From NCBI GenBank assembly GCA_017962275.1, contig JAGCVQ010000049.1:1-49757 (forward strand): a DNA stretch of 49,757 nt, given 5' to 3'. This DNA is from Bacteroidales bacterium. Its GTDB lineage: Bacteria; Bacteroidota; Bacteroidia; Bacteroidales; WCHB1-69. The notes beneath the pieces are model-generated. The model ran no database searches, was not told the DNA's origin, and saw only the letters and a list, made by a program, of their open reading frames with translations. The number at the start of each line of letters is the position of its first letter. Position 1 is the stretch's first letter. Shown in pieces: positions 7,610 to 15,804 of this stretch. The position numbers were made by a program, and so were the translations under genes.

Positions 7610-9516
7610 CGCACGCTTGCCGGCACCCGAATCGTATCTGCAGTGGAAACGCACATATTGCTGATACTGAATCCGAAAGGATCTAATCCTTCATCCTTTA
7701 CTGCGGCTTGAACAACTTTTTGACGTTTATTGTCAGCAATGACGGACAAAGACTTCACTTTTGCTGAATCTGTGTTAGCATTCGTTCTATAAAACAGGAG
7801 GTACTCTTTTGTCGGGGAATAGTAGAACACATCGGAATGGTCTGCGGTGGATAACGATATGTCTGCGGTATCAAGATGCGAAATATGCGAAAAACACATC
7901 ATCAGTTCACAACCCTTCTTGCTTTCCGTGGCTTGCAAAAAATAGAGAGGCGCATCGGGAAATTCCATCGCCAACTCTTGCAAATCAACCGGTTTATATG
8001 CAAAATGGAATCCCTTGGATTGACCCACCAATTGTGTGATAAACTCCTCGAAATTGTTATTACGATGGCAAATAAGCTGGCCATGTTCCGAGGTATGATG
8101 CAACTTTTCCGTATAAATCACGGCATTATCCGGCAACCCTTTGAAAAAGCCCTCGTCGTTGATCAGCCTTAGCATGGTAATTCTGTTTTCACTCTTCATC
8201 CAAGCCCTGCTCAGGTGATCGTTCACGTAATAATTCACCACAGAAAAACCGAATAGAACCGCACACCAAGCAACACACAGAACTTTCTGAAGCGCTGCCG
8301 ATCGGGCTAACTTCAATGTGGACACCATCAGGAGCGCAATGGTCAACATGACACCAAAATAGGAGAAGAACGAGGTCACGTACGCCTTCATGTTGATGGC
8401 CCACTCCCCGTTGTACTTTTCCGTCGCGGCAATCAGTATATTGGCAGATACGGCAAACACGAGAGCGACCAAGGCTGCGACAACGACAGATTTCCACGAA
8501 ATCTTACCAAACTCGTGCCTCTTGAGCAAGAACCACAAGATACCGCATTGAATCAACGCATTCACGTAGGCCACCGCAGGAGAATGGGTGAGCATGAACC
8601 AGAGGCTGTCAACATGTCCGCCGGGCAACAAAGAGTTTTCCGCCACCAAACGCTTGGTTTCGTCAATAGCGTAAATCCGACCGGGAACATTGTAAAACGA
8701 GAGATTGCCAAGTACTTTGAAAAAAGTCCCCATGTTAAGATGCGCAGCCGTTTTCGCAACCGAATACTGTGGATCCAAGCCCAACTTATGGGCAAGATAA
8801 TAGCGGTACCCGAAATAGCACACGAGATAAAGGAAGAAAGCGGAAACGTATGGGACAAGTTCCACATAAAATGATTTGGTTTTCCACATTTTGGAAAACC
8901 CGAAACGCTTCCAATTCCTGACAACAACACAGCAGAAGAAGAGCAATGCGAAGACAAGATAGACCTCATAGAACAAAAATGCCACAAAAAACAGCACCGC
9001 ACTGAGCAGGAGTTGCCAAGGTTTTCCTTTTTCCACAAAGTCTATAAAGAGTAGCAATCCGCTCAAAAAGACGATGAAACTGCACGTGAAGTAAAAGGGA
9101 AATCCTATTGGAATATTATACCCGGAGTAATACCCGACGCTGGTATTGAAAACCAAAAGAAGTAGCGATAATACGCTCAGTTTCTTAGACTTAAAGATTC
9201 TGTAAACCAGATAGGAGAACAGCAAGTAACAAACGCACAACGAGGAATACTGCACAAATTTTGTCCAAGCGAAATTGTCGAAAAGATAGGGAAAGTAGTA
9301 AAAGTATTTTGTGAACAAATAATAGAAACGGCCTTGTCCCTGTGCATACACCTCAGCATCAAACTTCCAGTAAGCCAAATCTTTGTGTGCCACAAGGAAA
9401 AACAGAAAATCATCGTCATTTGCGATACCTATATGGAAAAACGGCAACAATGTAAGTATCGTGATGGCAATATAGGCTATCGAATAGAATAGTTTCTCTC
9501 GTTTATTGTCAATCAT
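7606..9516 (-). CDS. Polytopic membrane protein, GT-C glycosyltransferase-like
   Basis: 636 residues with about ten or more hydrophobic segments between residues 12 and 430, then a soluble C-terminal part of about 200 residues. After the first transmembrane segment comes an acidic cluster, Asp34-Asp36 in NDDDFLFF. This is the place where GT-C enzymes (GtrII-like, PMT-like) carry their catalytic aspartates in the first periplasmic loop. A role in transferring a lipid-linked sugar to surface polysaccharide is therefore plausible but not proven. It stands alone between convergent and same-strand neighbours, with no glycan gene cluster around it. Two tandem -7 boxes lie just upstream. Confidence 0.6.
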   Translation of the reverse strand: MIDNKREKLFYSIAYIAITILTLLPFFHIGIANDDDFLFFLVAHKDLAYWKFDAEVYAQGQGRFYYLFTKYFYYFPYLFDNFAWTKFVQYSSLCVCYLLFSYLVYRIFKSKKLSVLSLLLLVFNTSVGYYSGYNIPIGFPFYFTCSFIVFLSGLLLFIDFVEKGKPWQLLLSAVLFFVAFLFYEVYLVFALLFFCCVVVRNWKRFGFSKMWKTKSFYVELVPYVSAFFLYLVCYFGYRYYLAHKLGLDPQYSVAKTAAHLNMGTFFKVLGNLSFYNVPGRIYAIDETKRLVAENSLLPGGHVDSLWFMLTHSPAVAYVNALIQCGILWFLLKRHEFGKISWKSVVVAALVALVFAVSANILIAATEKYNGEWAINMKAYVTSFFSYFGVMLTIALLMVSTLKLARSAALQKVLCVAWCAVLFGFSVVNYYVNDHLSRAWMKSENRITMLRLINDEGFFKGLPDNAVIYTEKLHHTSEHGQLICHRNNNFEEFITQLVGQSKGFHFAYKPVDLQELAMEFPDAPLYFLQATESKKGCELMMCFSHISHLDTADISLSTADHSDVFYYSPTKEYLLFYRTNANTDSAKVKSLSVIADNKRQKVVQAAVKDEGLDPFGFSISNMCVSTADTIRVPASVR

Positions 9517-9553
9517 ATTTTTGAAAAAGGGACTAACGTTTTAAAAACAACCG

Positions 9554-9570
9554 CAAAAATAACAAAAATA
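9554..9570 (-). promoter_or_regulatory. Tandem -7 promoter elements of the GT-C-like gene
   Basis: On the minus strand two TATTTTTG boxes (9563-9570 and 9554-9561) are spaced 9 bases apart, 38-47 bases before the ATG at 9516. Both match TAnnTTTG. Confidence 0.5.
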
Positions 9571-9631
9571 AGGATTCTGACCTCACGTTTTTTCCAATTC
9601 AACCGGAAAAGGGTAAGCCAACGCCGACAAC

Positions 9632-10930
9632 TTAAACGGCATTCGGAGGGTGGGTCCCTATCTCCCGCACAATCTTCTCCCCTATGCTGCACTGCAGACA
9701 ACGTTTCTTCGAACAATACTGGTCGAAAAGTTCTATTTGCGCCTGCGAGTCGTAAGCGCTGCGACACGGAAACGTACTCTCGGCGAAAATGCGGGTGGTC
9801 TTGTTGTCTTCATACTCGATATGCTCCAGCAAATTCAAGGCATCCTCCTGCATCGCTTCGTCACCCGTGAAACGGGCATAGGCAAACCTCACCGGAACAA
9901 CCGCATTGATAATGAGCGAATTGGCAGTTGAGACACCCATGCCGGATGCATGTTGCGGACTCACTTTTCCAAATTGGTAATGCGTCTGCCAATACTCATC
10001 GGGAGCGATGGAAAGCCAGCTTCGAAGCCCCGCCATACCCGTCTTCAACACCTTGTCGGAAAGGGAGTTGCCCGTCTCATACAACATCTGCGCAAACTGG
10101 GCGAGCCGCAATGTCGGGAAATTCTGCGGACGCAAGCGCAGCCAGTTCCACTGGTGTGCCCCGATAGATTCCAGTTGATACTTGTAGCGCAGATAGTCGT
10201 ACTCATAGCGCAACCGTTCCACATAGTCGTCCCTATCGGCAACATCCAGCATCCCCGACTGCCCGAACACGAGCGCATAGAGCTGAAACCGTGACGACTG
10301 GTGCGCCCTGACAATCCGATAGGGCAAACTCTGGGCCAATAGTTCGAAAGCCGTTCCGTTTTTCTTGCACCCGAAACCGATTGCCAGCGTTCTGTATATC
10401 AGTTCGTTCCAATCCTGCTGGTAACTTTCGAGCATAGAGAGGAATCCCCGTTGCCGACGCAGCATCCGTTCCACCAGCACTTCCGACTGCTGACTCTGTA
10501 CCACAAGAGGTGACACATTGGTCAAATGAGGGCGGCACAACAACATGTCGGGAACGTTCATCAGCGATTCATAACGGTCAAACATTTCCCGAGGAATCAA
10601 TCCCTTGAGTTCCAGCGTCGGAACAAACTCGTTCTCTGCCAGTTGAATTTCCGTATCATGCTCAAACACCACATGTAGGATCACAGAATGGTATTTCTCA
10701 TCGTATTGGTGACGATGGCGCAACCAGTCGGAGCTGCGGCAATGTATCTCTACACTGCCGACCCAACGCATATCACCGATGACCACCACGGCCTGTAGAA
10801 AATCCGGTCCGGCATCGTGGTTGTGATACCCTGGGAATATGATGTTCAGCGGCTGTCCCCGGGTGGTTTTCGCCCGTAGGAAATCGTAATGGCGATGTTG
10901 CCACACATAGTGTAAGAATTCTTCTTTCAT
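9632..10930 (-). CDS. DUF2851 family protein
   Basis: 432 residues from the start chosen here (MKEEFLHYVWQHRHYD). The protein matches the Bacteroidetes family DUF2851 over its length: an N-terminal LHYVWQHR...FDFLxA type opening, the NHDAGPDF segment (about residue 40), VEIH near residue 65 and an NV-x-LVVQSQ region. The C-terminus holds a cysteine cluster (YCSKKRCLQC). The N-terminal domain resembles a nuclease-like fold in my memory of the family, but its activity is unknown. A frame-extending ATG at 10969 exists; the ATG at 10930 is preferred because it matches the usual family start. A promoter lies about 77 bases upstream. Confidence 0.75.
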   Translation of the reverse strand: MKEEFLHYVWQHRHYDFLRAKTTRGQPLNIIFPGYHNHDAGPDFLQAVVVIGDMRWVGSVEIHCRSSDWLRHRHQYDEKYHSVILHVVFEHDTEIQLAENEFVPTLELKGLIPREMFDRYESLMNVPDMLLCRPHLTNVSPLVVQSQQSEVLVERMLRRQRGFLSMLESYQQDWNELIYRTLAIGFGCKKNGTAFELLAQSLPYRIVRAHQSSRFQLYALVFGQSGMLDVADRDDYVERLRYEYDYLRYKYQLESIGAHQWNWLRLRPQNFPTLRLAQFAQMLYETGNSLSDKVLKTGMAGLRSWLSIAPDEYWQTHYQFGKVSPQHASGMGVSTANSLIINAVVPVRFAYARFTGDEAMQEDALNLLEHIEYEDNKTTRIFAESTFPCRSAYDSQAQIELFDQYCSKKRCLQCSIGEKIVREIGTHPPNAV

Positions 10931-11006
10931 AGTTCCCCAATTTTGTCCATGATCTTTCCCAAACGCCACCGCCCTTCCCTCAATTCATCATTCATAATTA
11001 ACATGG

Positions 11007-11037
11007 CAAATATACAACATCGAAAAGCGTTTGTCAA
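11007..11037 (-). promoter_or_regulatory. Promoter of the DUF2851 gene
   Basis: On the minus strand, TATATTTG (11007-11014) matches TAnnTTTG, with TTG about 20 bases upstream at the -33 position. Confidence 0.6.
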
Positions 11038-11187
11038 GTATTTTGGAATATTTTTTTATAGCTGTATATCAATCATATACAAAATAAATTTAACTATTCA
11101 AGGTCGAATAGTTAAATTTCAAAATCAAATTTCGCAAATAAGTCATTTTTTCTCCGCTTTATCACATCACCATCTCACCAAAAAGAG

Positions 11188-11195
11188 TATCTTTG
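11188..11195 (+). promoter_or_regulatory. -7 promoter element of the YraN gene
   Basis: TATCTTTG is a perfect -7 match, 39 bases before the ATG at 11235. The upstream region is AT-rich without an obvious -33 TTG. Confidence 0.55.
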
Positions 11196-11234
11196 CCGTG
11201 AAAACTTTTTTATTCACTAAAACAAAATAGAATA

Positions 11235-11600
11235 ATGAAAACGGAAAAGCAACTGCAGGGAATTGCAGGCGAAGAGATGGCCACAAACCTCTTACTACAA
11301 AAAGGTTACAGAATTCTGGAACGGAACTGGCGGTGCGGGCATTTAGAAGTGGACATCATCGCCGAGACCGACGACTATCTGGTCATCGTGGAGGTGAAAA
11401 CGCGCAAAAGCACGGCATTCGGGAATCCTGAGATATTCGTGGACAGACAAAAACAGCGGCACCTCATCCGTGCCGCCATGTATTACGCAAAATTCAAATG
11501 TGTGACCAAGGAAATCCGTTTCGACATCATATCGGTGATCAACACTCCTGAGTTAAAGGAGGTCAACCACATTGAGAATGCCTTTAAACCCAAATGGTAA
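11235..11600 (+). CDS. YraN/UPF0102 family putative endonuclease
   Basis: 121 residues, the usual length of this family. It shows the characteristic N-terminal GIAGEEMATNLLLQKGYRILERNWR, followed by the PD-(D/E)xK-like core: Glu and Asp in HLEVDIIAE, then VIVEVKTRKS, where the Glu-x-Lys pair would bind metal. Next come DRQKQRHLIRAA and RFDIISV. The fold resembles Holliday-junction resolvases, but the cellular role of YraN proteins is not settled. The gene converges on rnpB, whose 3' end lies 6 bases beyond its stop codon. Confidence 0.88.
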   Translation: MKTEKQLQGIAGEEMATNLLLQKGYRILERNWRCGHLEVDIIAETDDYLVIVEVKTRKSTAFGNPEIFVDRQKQRHLIRAAMYYAKFKCVTKEIRFDIISVINTPELKEVNHIENAFKPKW

Positions 11601-11606
11601 AAAAAA

Positions 11607-11937
11607 GGAAAACCCGTAAGCCGGGTTCTGTTTTATGTTGTCATTTATCTCGGACCTGCGTCACCGCAGGCCTCTATCAACCTACCCTCCGGGTCGGACG
11701 AGCAGCCCTCAAACCCCGGTTTATTTGGTCTTTCAACCCATAAGGTTTACCCCCGCCGGCATCACTGACGGCGGCGTGAGCTCTTACCTCACGTTTTCAC
11801 CCTTACCCGCCGAAACGGGCGGTATCCTTTCTGTGGCACTGTCTGTCACGCTTGCGCGCGCCTTCCCGTTAGGAAGTATGGTGCTCTGCGTTGCCCGGAC
11901 TTTCCTCAGCCTTGCGGCCGCGACAACTCGGTTTTCC
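11607..11937 (-). ncRNA. rnpB: RNase P RNA (bacterial type A)
   Basis: Read on the minus strand, the 331-nt segment begins and ends with the complementary P1 arms GGAAAACC (11930-11937) and GGTTTTCC (11607-11614). It holds the universal P4 5' strand GAGGAAAGTCCGGGC and the matching 3' ACAGAACCCGGCTTACGG, plus typical stem-loops between. This is the catalytic RNA that removes 5' leaders from pre-tRNAs. It lies 36 bases behind dnaN on the same strand, separated only by a degenerate GGTTA repeat, so it may be transcribed at least partly from the dnaN promoter. Confidence 0.95.
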
Positions 11938-11944
11938 TTTTATT

Positions 11945-11974
11945 CTAACCGTGTAACCCTCTAACCGTGCAACC
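11945..11974 (-). repeat. Degenerate GGTTA repeat between dnaN and rnpB
   Basis: The minus strand reads GGTTGCACGGTTAGAGGG then TTACACGGTTAG, a degenerate copy of the 16-bp unit at 6458-6520. It fills nearly all of the 36-base gap between dnaN and rnpB. Confidence 0.75.
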
Positions 11975-13104
11975 TAATAATTCAACGTCACCGGCATGAT
12001 GAGCATCAGCACGTCTTCGTTCTCGTCATGCTGTGTCATGGGTGAGATGAGCGCGGCGCGGGACGGTTTTGAGAAGGACATCTGGATAGTGTCGGCATCG
12101 AGGTTCTCCACCATTTCACGAAGGAAACGGGAATTGAAACCGATTTCCATGGGGTCACCGGTGTATTCACATTGGATCTTCTCCGCGCCCTTGTAGGAGA
12201 AATCCATATCCTCAGCCGTCATGTTGAGGCCGGCCTCGCCAAGCGACAGGCGCACCTGGAAGGTGGACTGGCTGGAGTAGATACCAAGACGGCGGATGGA
12301 TTTGAGGAATTCGTCACGTCCGATAACCAAAACATTCGGATTCTGTTTCGGGATAACCTGCTCATAATTAGGATATTTACCCTCTTTCAAAGAGGAGTAG
12401 AGCTCGAAGTTACCAAACGCGAAACGGATATGGTGAGTGGTCTGCGAATAGTCGATATGAACCGAATCGGTGTGGTTTGCCAAAACGTTCTTGAGGTGTG
12501 CAAGCGGTTTCTTCGGCAGGATGAAGGAGGTGAATTCATCGGCCTTGACCTCGGTGTTGCGGTAGCGCACGAGCTTGTGGGCATCCGTAGCCACAAACGT
12601 GACACAATCGGAAGAGAGCTCGCAAAGCACACCCATCATGTTCGGGCGCAACTCGTCGTTGCCCGTGGCGAAAATCGTCTTGCTGATGGCGCGTTGCAGC
12701 ACCGTAGCGCGAATATCGAAGCTCTGGGGTTCCTGAATCGGCTTCACCGTCGGGTATTCATCGCTCGGGAAACACGGGGCGCCGTACTCGCCGTTGGCGG
12801 AGGTGAACTTCACGATGTTGTCCTCCGTGTCGATGGCGAACACAAGCGGCATGTCCGGCATGAGCTTCAGCGTCTCAAGCAGAATCTTGGCGGGCACAGC
12901 CACGGAGCCTTCACCTTCCACATTGTCCAACTCAATTACGGATGTCATCGTGGACTCCAAGTCCGAAGCCGTGAGTTTCAACAGGTTACCTTCGATAGTC
13001 ACTAAAAAATTGTCTAAGATGGGCATGGTGCTGTTCGTTCCCATCACGCCGCTGATGGCACTTAAATTGCGATACAACAGGTCGCTTGATACGATGAATT
13101 TCAT
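11974..13104 (-). CDS. dnaN: DNA polymerase III subunit beta (sliding clamp)
   Basis: 376 residues, the normal clamp length. The N-terminus (MKFIVSSDLLYRNLSAISGV) and PILDNFLVTIEGNLLKLTASDLE are typical of DnaN, as are FVATDAHKLVRYR near residue 175 and the C-terminal ALISPMTQ...VLMLIMPVTLNY. The C-terminal LMLIMPV strand contributes to the pocket that binds clamp-binding motifs of polymerase and repair proteins. The protein forms a ring dimer that tethers DNA polymerase. dnaN is not next to dnaA here, as is usual for Bacteroidetes. A -7 box lies 28 bases upstream of the ATG. Confidence 0.96.
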   Translation of the reverse strand: MKFIVSSDLLYRNLSAISGVMGTNSTMPILDNFLVTIEGNLLKLTASDLESTMTSVIELDNVEGEGSVAVPAKILLETLKLMPDMPLVFAIDTEDNIVKFTSANGEYGAPCFPSDEYPTVKPIQEPQSFDIRATVLQRAISKTIFATGNDELRPNMMGVLCELSSDCVTFVATDAHKLVRYRNTEVKADEFTSFILPKKPLAHLKNVLANHTDSVHIDYSQTTHHIRFAFGNFELYSSLKEGKYPNYEQVIPKQNPNVLVIGRDEFLKSIRRLGIYSSQSTFQVRLSLGEAGLNMTAEDMDFSYKGAEKIQCEYTGDPMEIGFNSRFLREMVENLDADTIQMSFSKPSRAALISPMTQHDENEDVLMLIMPVTLNY

Positions 13105-13131
13105 ATTCTTTTCCTATTTTATTTCAAACTG

Positions 13132-13139
13132 CAAAAATA
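13132..13139 (-). promoter_or_regulatory. -7 promoter element of dnaN
   Basis: TATTTTTG on the minus strand (13132-13139), 28 bases before the dnaN ATG, fits TAnnTTTG. Confidence 0.5.
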
Positions 13140-13202
13140 CAAAAATATGGATACAGACAGTCAAGGAATTTTCGCCCTGCAGAGAGGTTGCGCGCATGGT
13201 TT

Positions 13203-13790
13203 CTACGGACGGTTTTCATTCCGCAGCCGGACCATCTCCTCCAGCTCTGCATACCAGTCCTCCCCGTATTTAGCTATCAACGGTTCTTTCAGAAACTGAT
13301 AGACCGGCAATTTCAGACGGTTACCATTCTCCACCGCGGTCTTGCAGATCGACCAGTGGTCGTAGTTCAACGCTTCATACTCCCCCACCCTGCTGATCCG
13401 TATGGGGTACAGATAGCAGGAAATGGGCTTCCTGAAGGGAATCTCTCCGCAGAGGAAACACTTCTCGATGGCGCATTTGGCCACGCCGTCCTCGAAAAAG
13501 GTGAACGCACAGGCGTCGTTGCTTTCCATCAAAGGGGTGTCAAACGAGTCTCCGCCGTTGAAGACAAAGGTGCCGCCGTTTTCCACCACGGCGACACCTT
13601 CTTCTGTCATATACTTTTGGTAATCAGGATAATACTCCTCCAATTCGGCCACTTCGTCGGGAGCCACGGGAGCGCCCATGTCGCCCTCCACACAACAAAC
13701 GCCTTTGCATTGCTCAATATCGCAGCAGAAACACTTGTCAATCAGTTCTTCCGAAACGAGGACATTTCCTACAATCAGCATCGTATCCAA
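13203..13790 (-). CDS. DUF3109 family cysteine-rich protein
   Basis: 195 residues. It matches DUF3109: the N-terminal block CFCCDIEQCKGVCCVEG, ACAFTFF, CAIEKCFLCGEIPFRKPISCYLYPIR and a final WSIC. The many paired cysteines resemble the YkgJ/CxxCxxCC class and suggest a metal or iron-sulfur site; the function is unknown. It starts 3 bases after the tryptophanase stop, so both genes are almost certainly read from one transcript and may be translationally coupled. Whether that coupling is functional is unclear. Confidence 0.8.
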   Translation of the reverse strand: MDTMLIVGNVLVSEELIDKCFCCDIEQCKGVCCVEGDMGAPVAPDEVAELEEYYPDYQKYMTEEGVAVVENGGTFVFNGGDSFDTPLMESNDACAFTFFEDGVAKCAIEKCFLCGEIPFRKPISCYLYPIRISRVGEYEALNYDHWSICKTAVENGNRLKLPVYQFLKEPLIAKYGEDWYAELEEMVRLRNENRP

Positions 13791-13793
13791 CTG

Positions 13794-15170
13794 TTAGCCA
13801 AGACGTTTGAACTGACAGGTGAAATGGCGCATCAGCTCGGCCTCCCAAGTGATTTCCAAACCGCGCTTGATGGTGTCGCGACGGTCATAGACATTCTTGA
13901 GGGCAGCAGCGATGACATCCATGTGGTTGTTCGTATAGACTCGGCGCGGGATACAGAGGCGCACGAAGTCGTTGCCGCCGAAGCGGTTCTCGCGGGTCAC
14001 CGGGTCGCGGTCAGCCAACACGTAACCGATCTCGCAGGCGCGGATACCAGCTTCGAGATAGAGCTCGCATGTCAGGGTCTGGGCGGGGAACTCCTCTTTT
14101 GGGATGTTGGTGAGCACCTTGTCGGCATCCACGAAGATGGCATGGCCACCGGCAGGACGCTGGTAAGGAATGCCGTATTCATCGAGCTTCGCGGCAAGAT
14201 AGTGCACCTGTTTGATACGGGTCTCGACCATGTCGAACTCGATATTCTCCTTCAAACCGACGGCCAAAGCGTCCATGTCACGGCCGTTCATACCACCGTA
14301 GGTCAAGAAGCCCTCGAAGGGGATGCAGAAGAGCTTCGCGCCTTCGTACCAATCCTTCTTGTTGGTGGCGATGAAACCGCCCATGTTGACCAGACCATCC
14401 TTCTTGGCGCTCATCGTCATGCTGTCGGCATAGCTGAACATTTCCAAGCAGATCTCGCGGAGCGTCTTGTTGGCATAACCCTCTTCACGGGTCTTGATGA
14501 AATAGGCATTTTCGATGAAACGGGCACTGTCGATGTTGACCGGCACACCATATTTGTGGCACAGTTCACAAGTCTCGCGGATATTCTTCATGCTAACCGG
14601 CTGACCGCCAACGGTGTTATTGGTGACCGTAAGGACGAAGAACGGCACGTTGCCCTTGTTTTCTTCGAGCAACTTCTCCAACTTCTCCAGGCTGACGTTA
14701 CCCTTGAAGGGGACTTCCAGCTGGGTGTCGTAAGCCTCGGGAACGGTGACATCAATGGCAAAAGCCTTACGGCTCTCGATGTGGCCCTTGGTGGTGTCGA
14801 AATGGGCGTTGCCGGGGATGATGTTACCGGGCTTCACCAAATAGCTGAACAGCACGTTCTCAGCTGCACGGCCTTGGTGAGTCGGGATAACAAATTCGAA
14901 ACCAGTGAGTTCCGTAATTGTATCTTTCATGTGATAGAACGAGCGTGCACCGCCGTAGCTCTCATCGCCCATCATCATCGCGCTCCACTGACGGTCACTC
15001 ATGGCACCTGTGCCAGAATCTGTCAAAAGGTCGATGTAAACATAGTCGCTCTTCAGCATGAAGATGTTGTTGTGGGCCTCAAGAAGCCACTTCTCTCTTT
15101 GTTCGCGTGTGGATTTCTTAATAGGTTCAACCATCTTGATTTTCCACGCTTCTGCAAATGGTAATTCCAT
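13794..15170 (-). CDS. tnaA: Tryptophanase (tryptophan indole-lyase)
   Basis: 458 residues, PLP-dependent beta-eliminating lyase: L-tryptophan to indole, pyruvate and ammonia. The PLP lysine is Lys257 in SAKKDGL, and IPTHQGR and NIDSARF are conserved. The close relative tyrosine phenol-lyase is excluded by three positions. Asp125 in FDTT replaces the lyase Thr; Ile381 in ACEIG replaces the lyase Arg that binds the tyrosine hydroxyl; His449 in RHFT replaces Phe. All three match E. coli TnaA (Asp137, Ile396, His463). No TnaC-like leader peptide is evident in the 72-base gap upstream, which instead holds repeated CAAACAAACA strings. The gene is directly followed by a DUF3109 gene. Confidence 0.93.
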   Translation of the reverse strand: MELPFAEAWKIKMVEPIKKSTREQREKWLLEAHNNIFMLKSDYVYIDLLTDSGTGAMSDRQWSAMMMGDESYGGARSFYHMKDTITELTGFEFVIPTHQGRAAENVLFSYLVKPGNIIPGNAHFDTTKGHIESRKAFAIDVTVPEAYDTQLEVPFKGNVSLEKLEKLLEENKGNVPFFVLTVTNNTVGGQPVSMKNIRETCELCHKYGVPVNIDSARFIENAYFIKTREEGYANKTLREICLEMFSYADSMTMSAKKDGLVNMGGFIATNKKDWYEGAKLFCIPFEGFLTYGGMNGRDMDALAVGLKENIEFDMVETRIKQVHYLAAKLDEYGIPYQRPAGGHAIFVDADKVLTNIPKEEFPAQTLTCELYLEAGIRACEIGYVLADRDPVTRENRFGGNDFVRLCIPRRVYTNNHMDVIAAALKNVYDRRDTIKRGLEITWEAELMRHFTCQFKRLG

Positions 15171-15242
15171 AGTATATTCGTTTTATTATTAAATTATTTG
15201 TTTGTTTATTGCTTACTTGTTTGTTTGTCAGCGTGTTGTGTA

Positions 15243-15803
15243 TCAATAAGATTGGGTATGGGAAAGGGTTCCGTCCTCGTTATAGAAACGCCATTCCCCC
15301 ACTTGAGTGCCGTTTTCGTAAATGCCCGTATATCGGACATTTCCGTTGGAATAAAAAACGGTGTAGCGTCCTTGGGGCTTGCCGTTCACGTATGTGGCCT
15401 TGGTTTGCACCGTTCCATCGGGAAAATAGGCGTACCAGAGCCCGTCACGGTTGTCACCATCGCGGTTGCCATCGATATACTTCTGATGATTTTCATAATA
15501 GTGGGTCTCGTGCGCAACATCGCCGGTAGGGTTACCGAGACTGTCCAACTCGTAATAGACCACCACCTTGGGAGACTCATCTTCATAGTGCTTCAGCTCC
15601 ACACGACCATACAACGAATCGGCAAAATCGATGGGCGGAAAAATGTGCAGACTGTCAAGGAAAGCCTGTTCGGACTCCACCGCCTGCCGCTTCTGGTTCT
15701 TGTTGGAAAGGGCAAGGAACGCCAACGCTGCCGCCAACGCCCCGAACGCCAAGCAGATAAGTACAATATGCAGTGTACCGAAGGGTTTAGGTTCTTTCTC
15801 CAT
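15243..15803 (-). CDS. Membrane-anchored YwqK/MORN-repeat-like protein
   Basis: 186 residues: a short cytoplasmic start, one transmembrane helix (about residues 12-31), then a linker and three or more MORN-variant repeats of about 23 residues. The repeats have patterns such as DGLWYAYFPDGTVQTKATY, GRYTVFYSNGNVRYTGIY and GEWRFYNEDG. This repeat class is annotated as YwqK-type antitoxin in databases, but there is no toxin gene next to it, so I would not call it an antitoxin. It starts one base after the stop of the OmpH-like gene, so the two are co-transcribed, and the pair may act together at the inner membrane. Confidence 0.65.
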   Translation of the reverse strand: MEKEPKPFGTLHIVLICLAFGALAAALAFLALSNKNQKRQAVESEQAFLDSLHIFPPIDFADSLYGRVELKHYEDESPKVVVYYELDSLGNPTGDVAHETHYYENHQKYIDGNRDGDNRDGLWYAYFPDGTVQTKATYVNGKPQGRYTVFYSNGNVRYTGIYENGTQVGEWRFYNEDGTLSHTQSY

Positions 15804-15804
15804 A

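Noticed and set aside
13188-15164. A 658-codon open frame on the plus strand across tryptophanase and DUF3109
   Set aside because: It is antisense to two well-recognised genes. Its length is a by-product of their codon bias, and the translation has low complexity (Val/His/Asp-rich) with no family features.
13794-15170. Tyrosine phenol-lyase as the identity of the PLP lyase
   Set aside because: The diagnostic Arg and Thr of that enzyme are replaced by Ile381 and Asp125, and His449 is present, as in tryptophanase.
15243-15803. Toxin-antitoxin system based on the YwqK-like protein
   Set aside because: The MORN-like repeats trigger that label, but no toxin gene is adjacent and the protein is membrane-anchored beside an OmpH-like gene.
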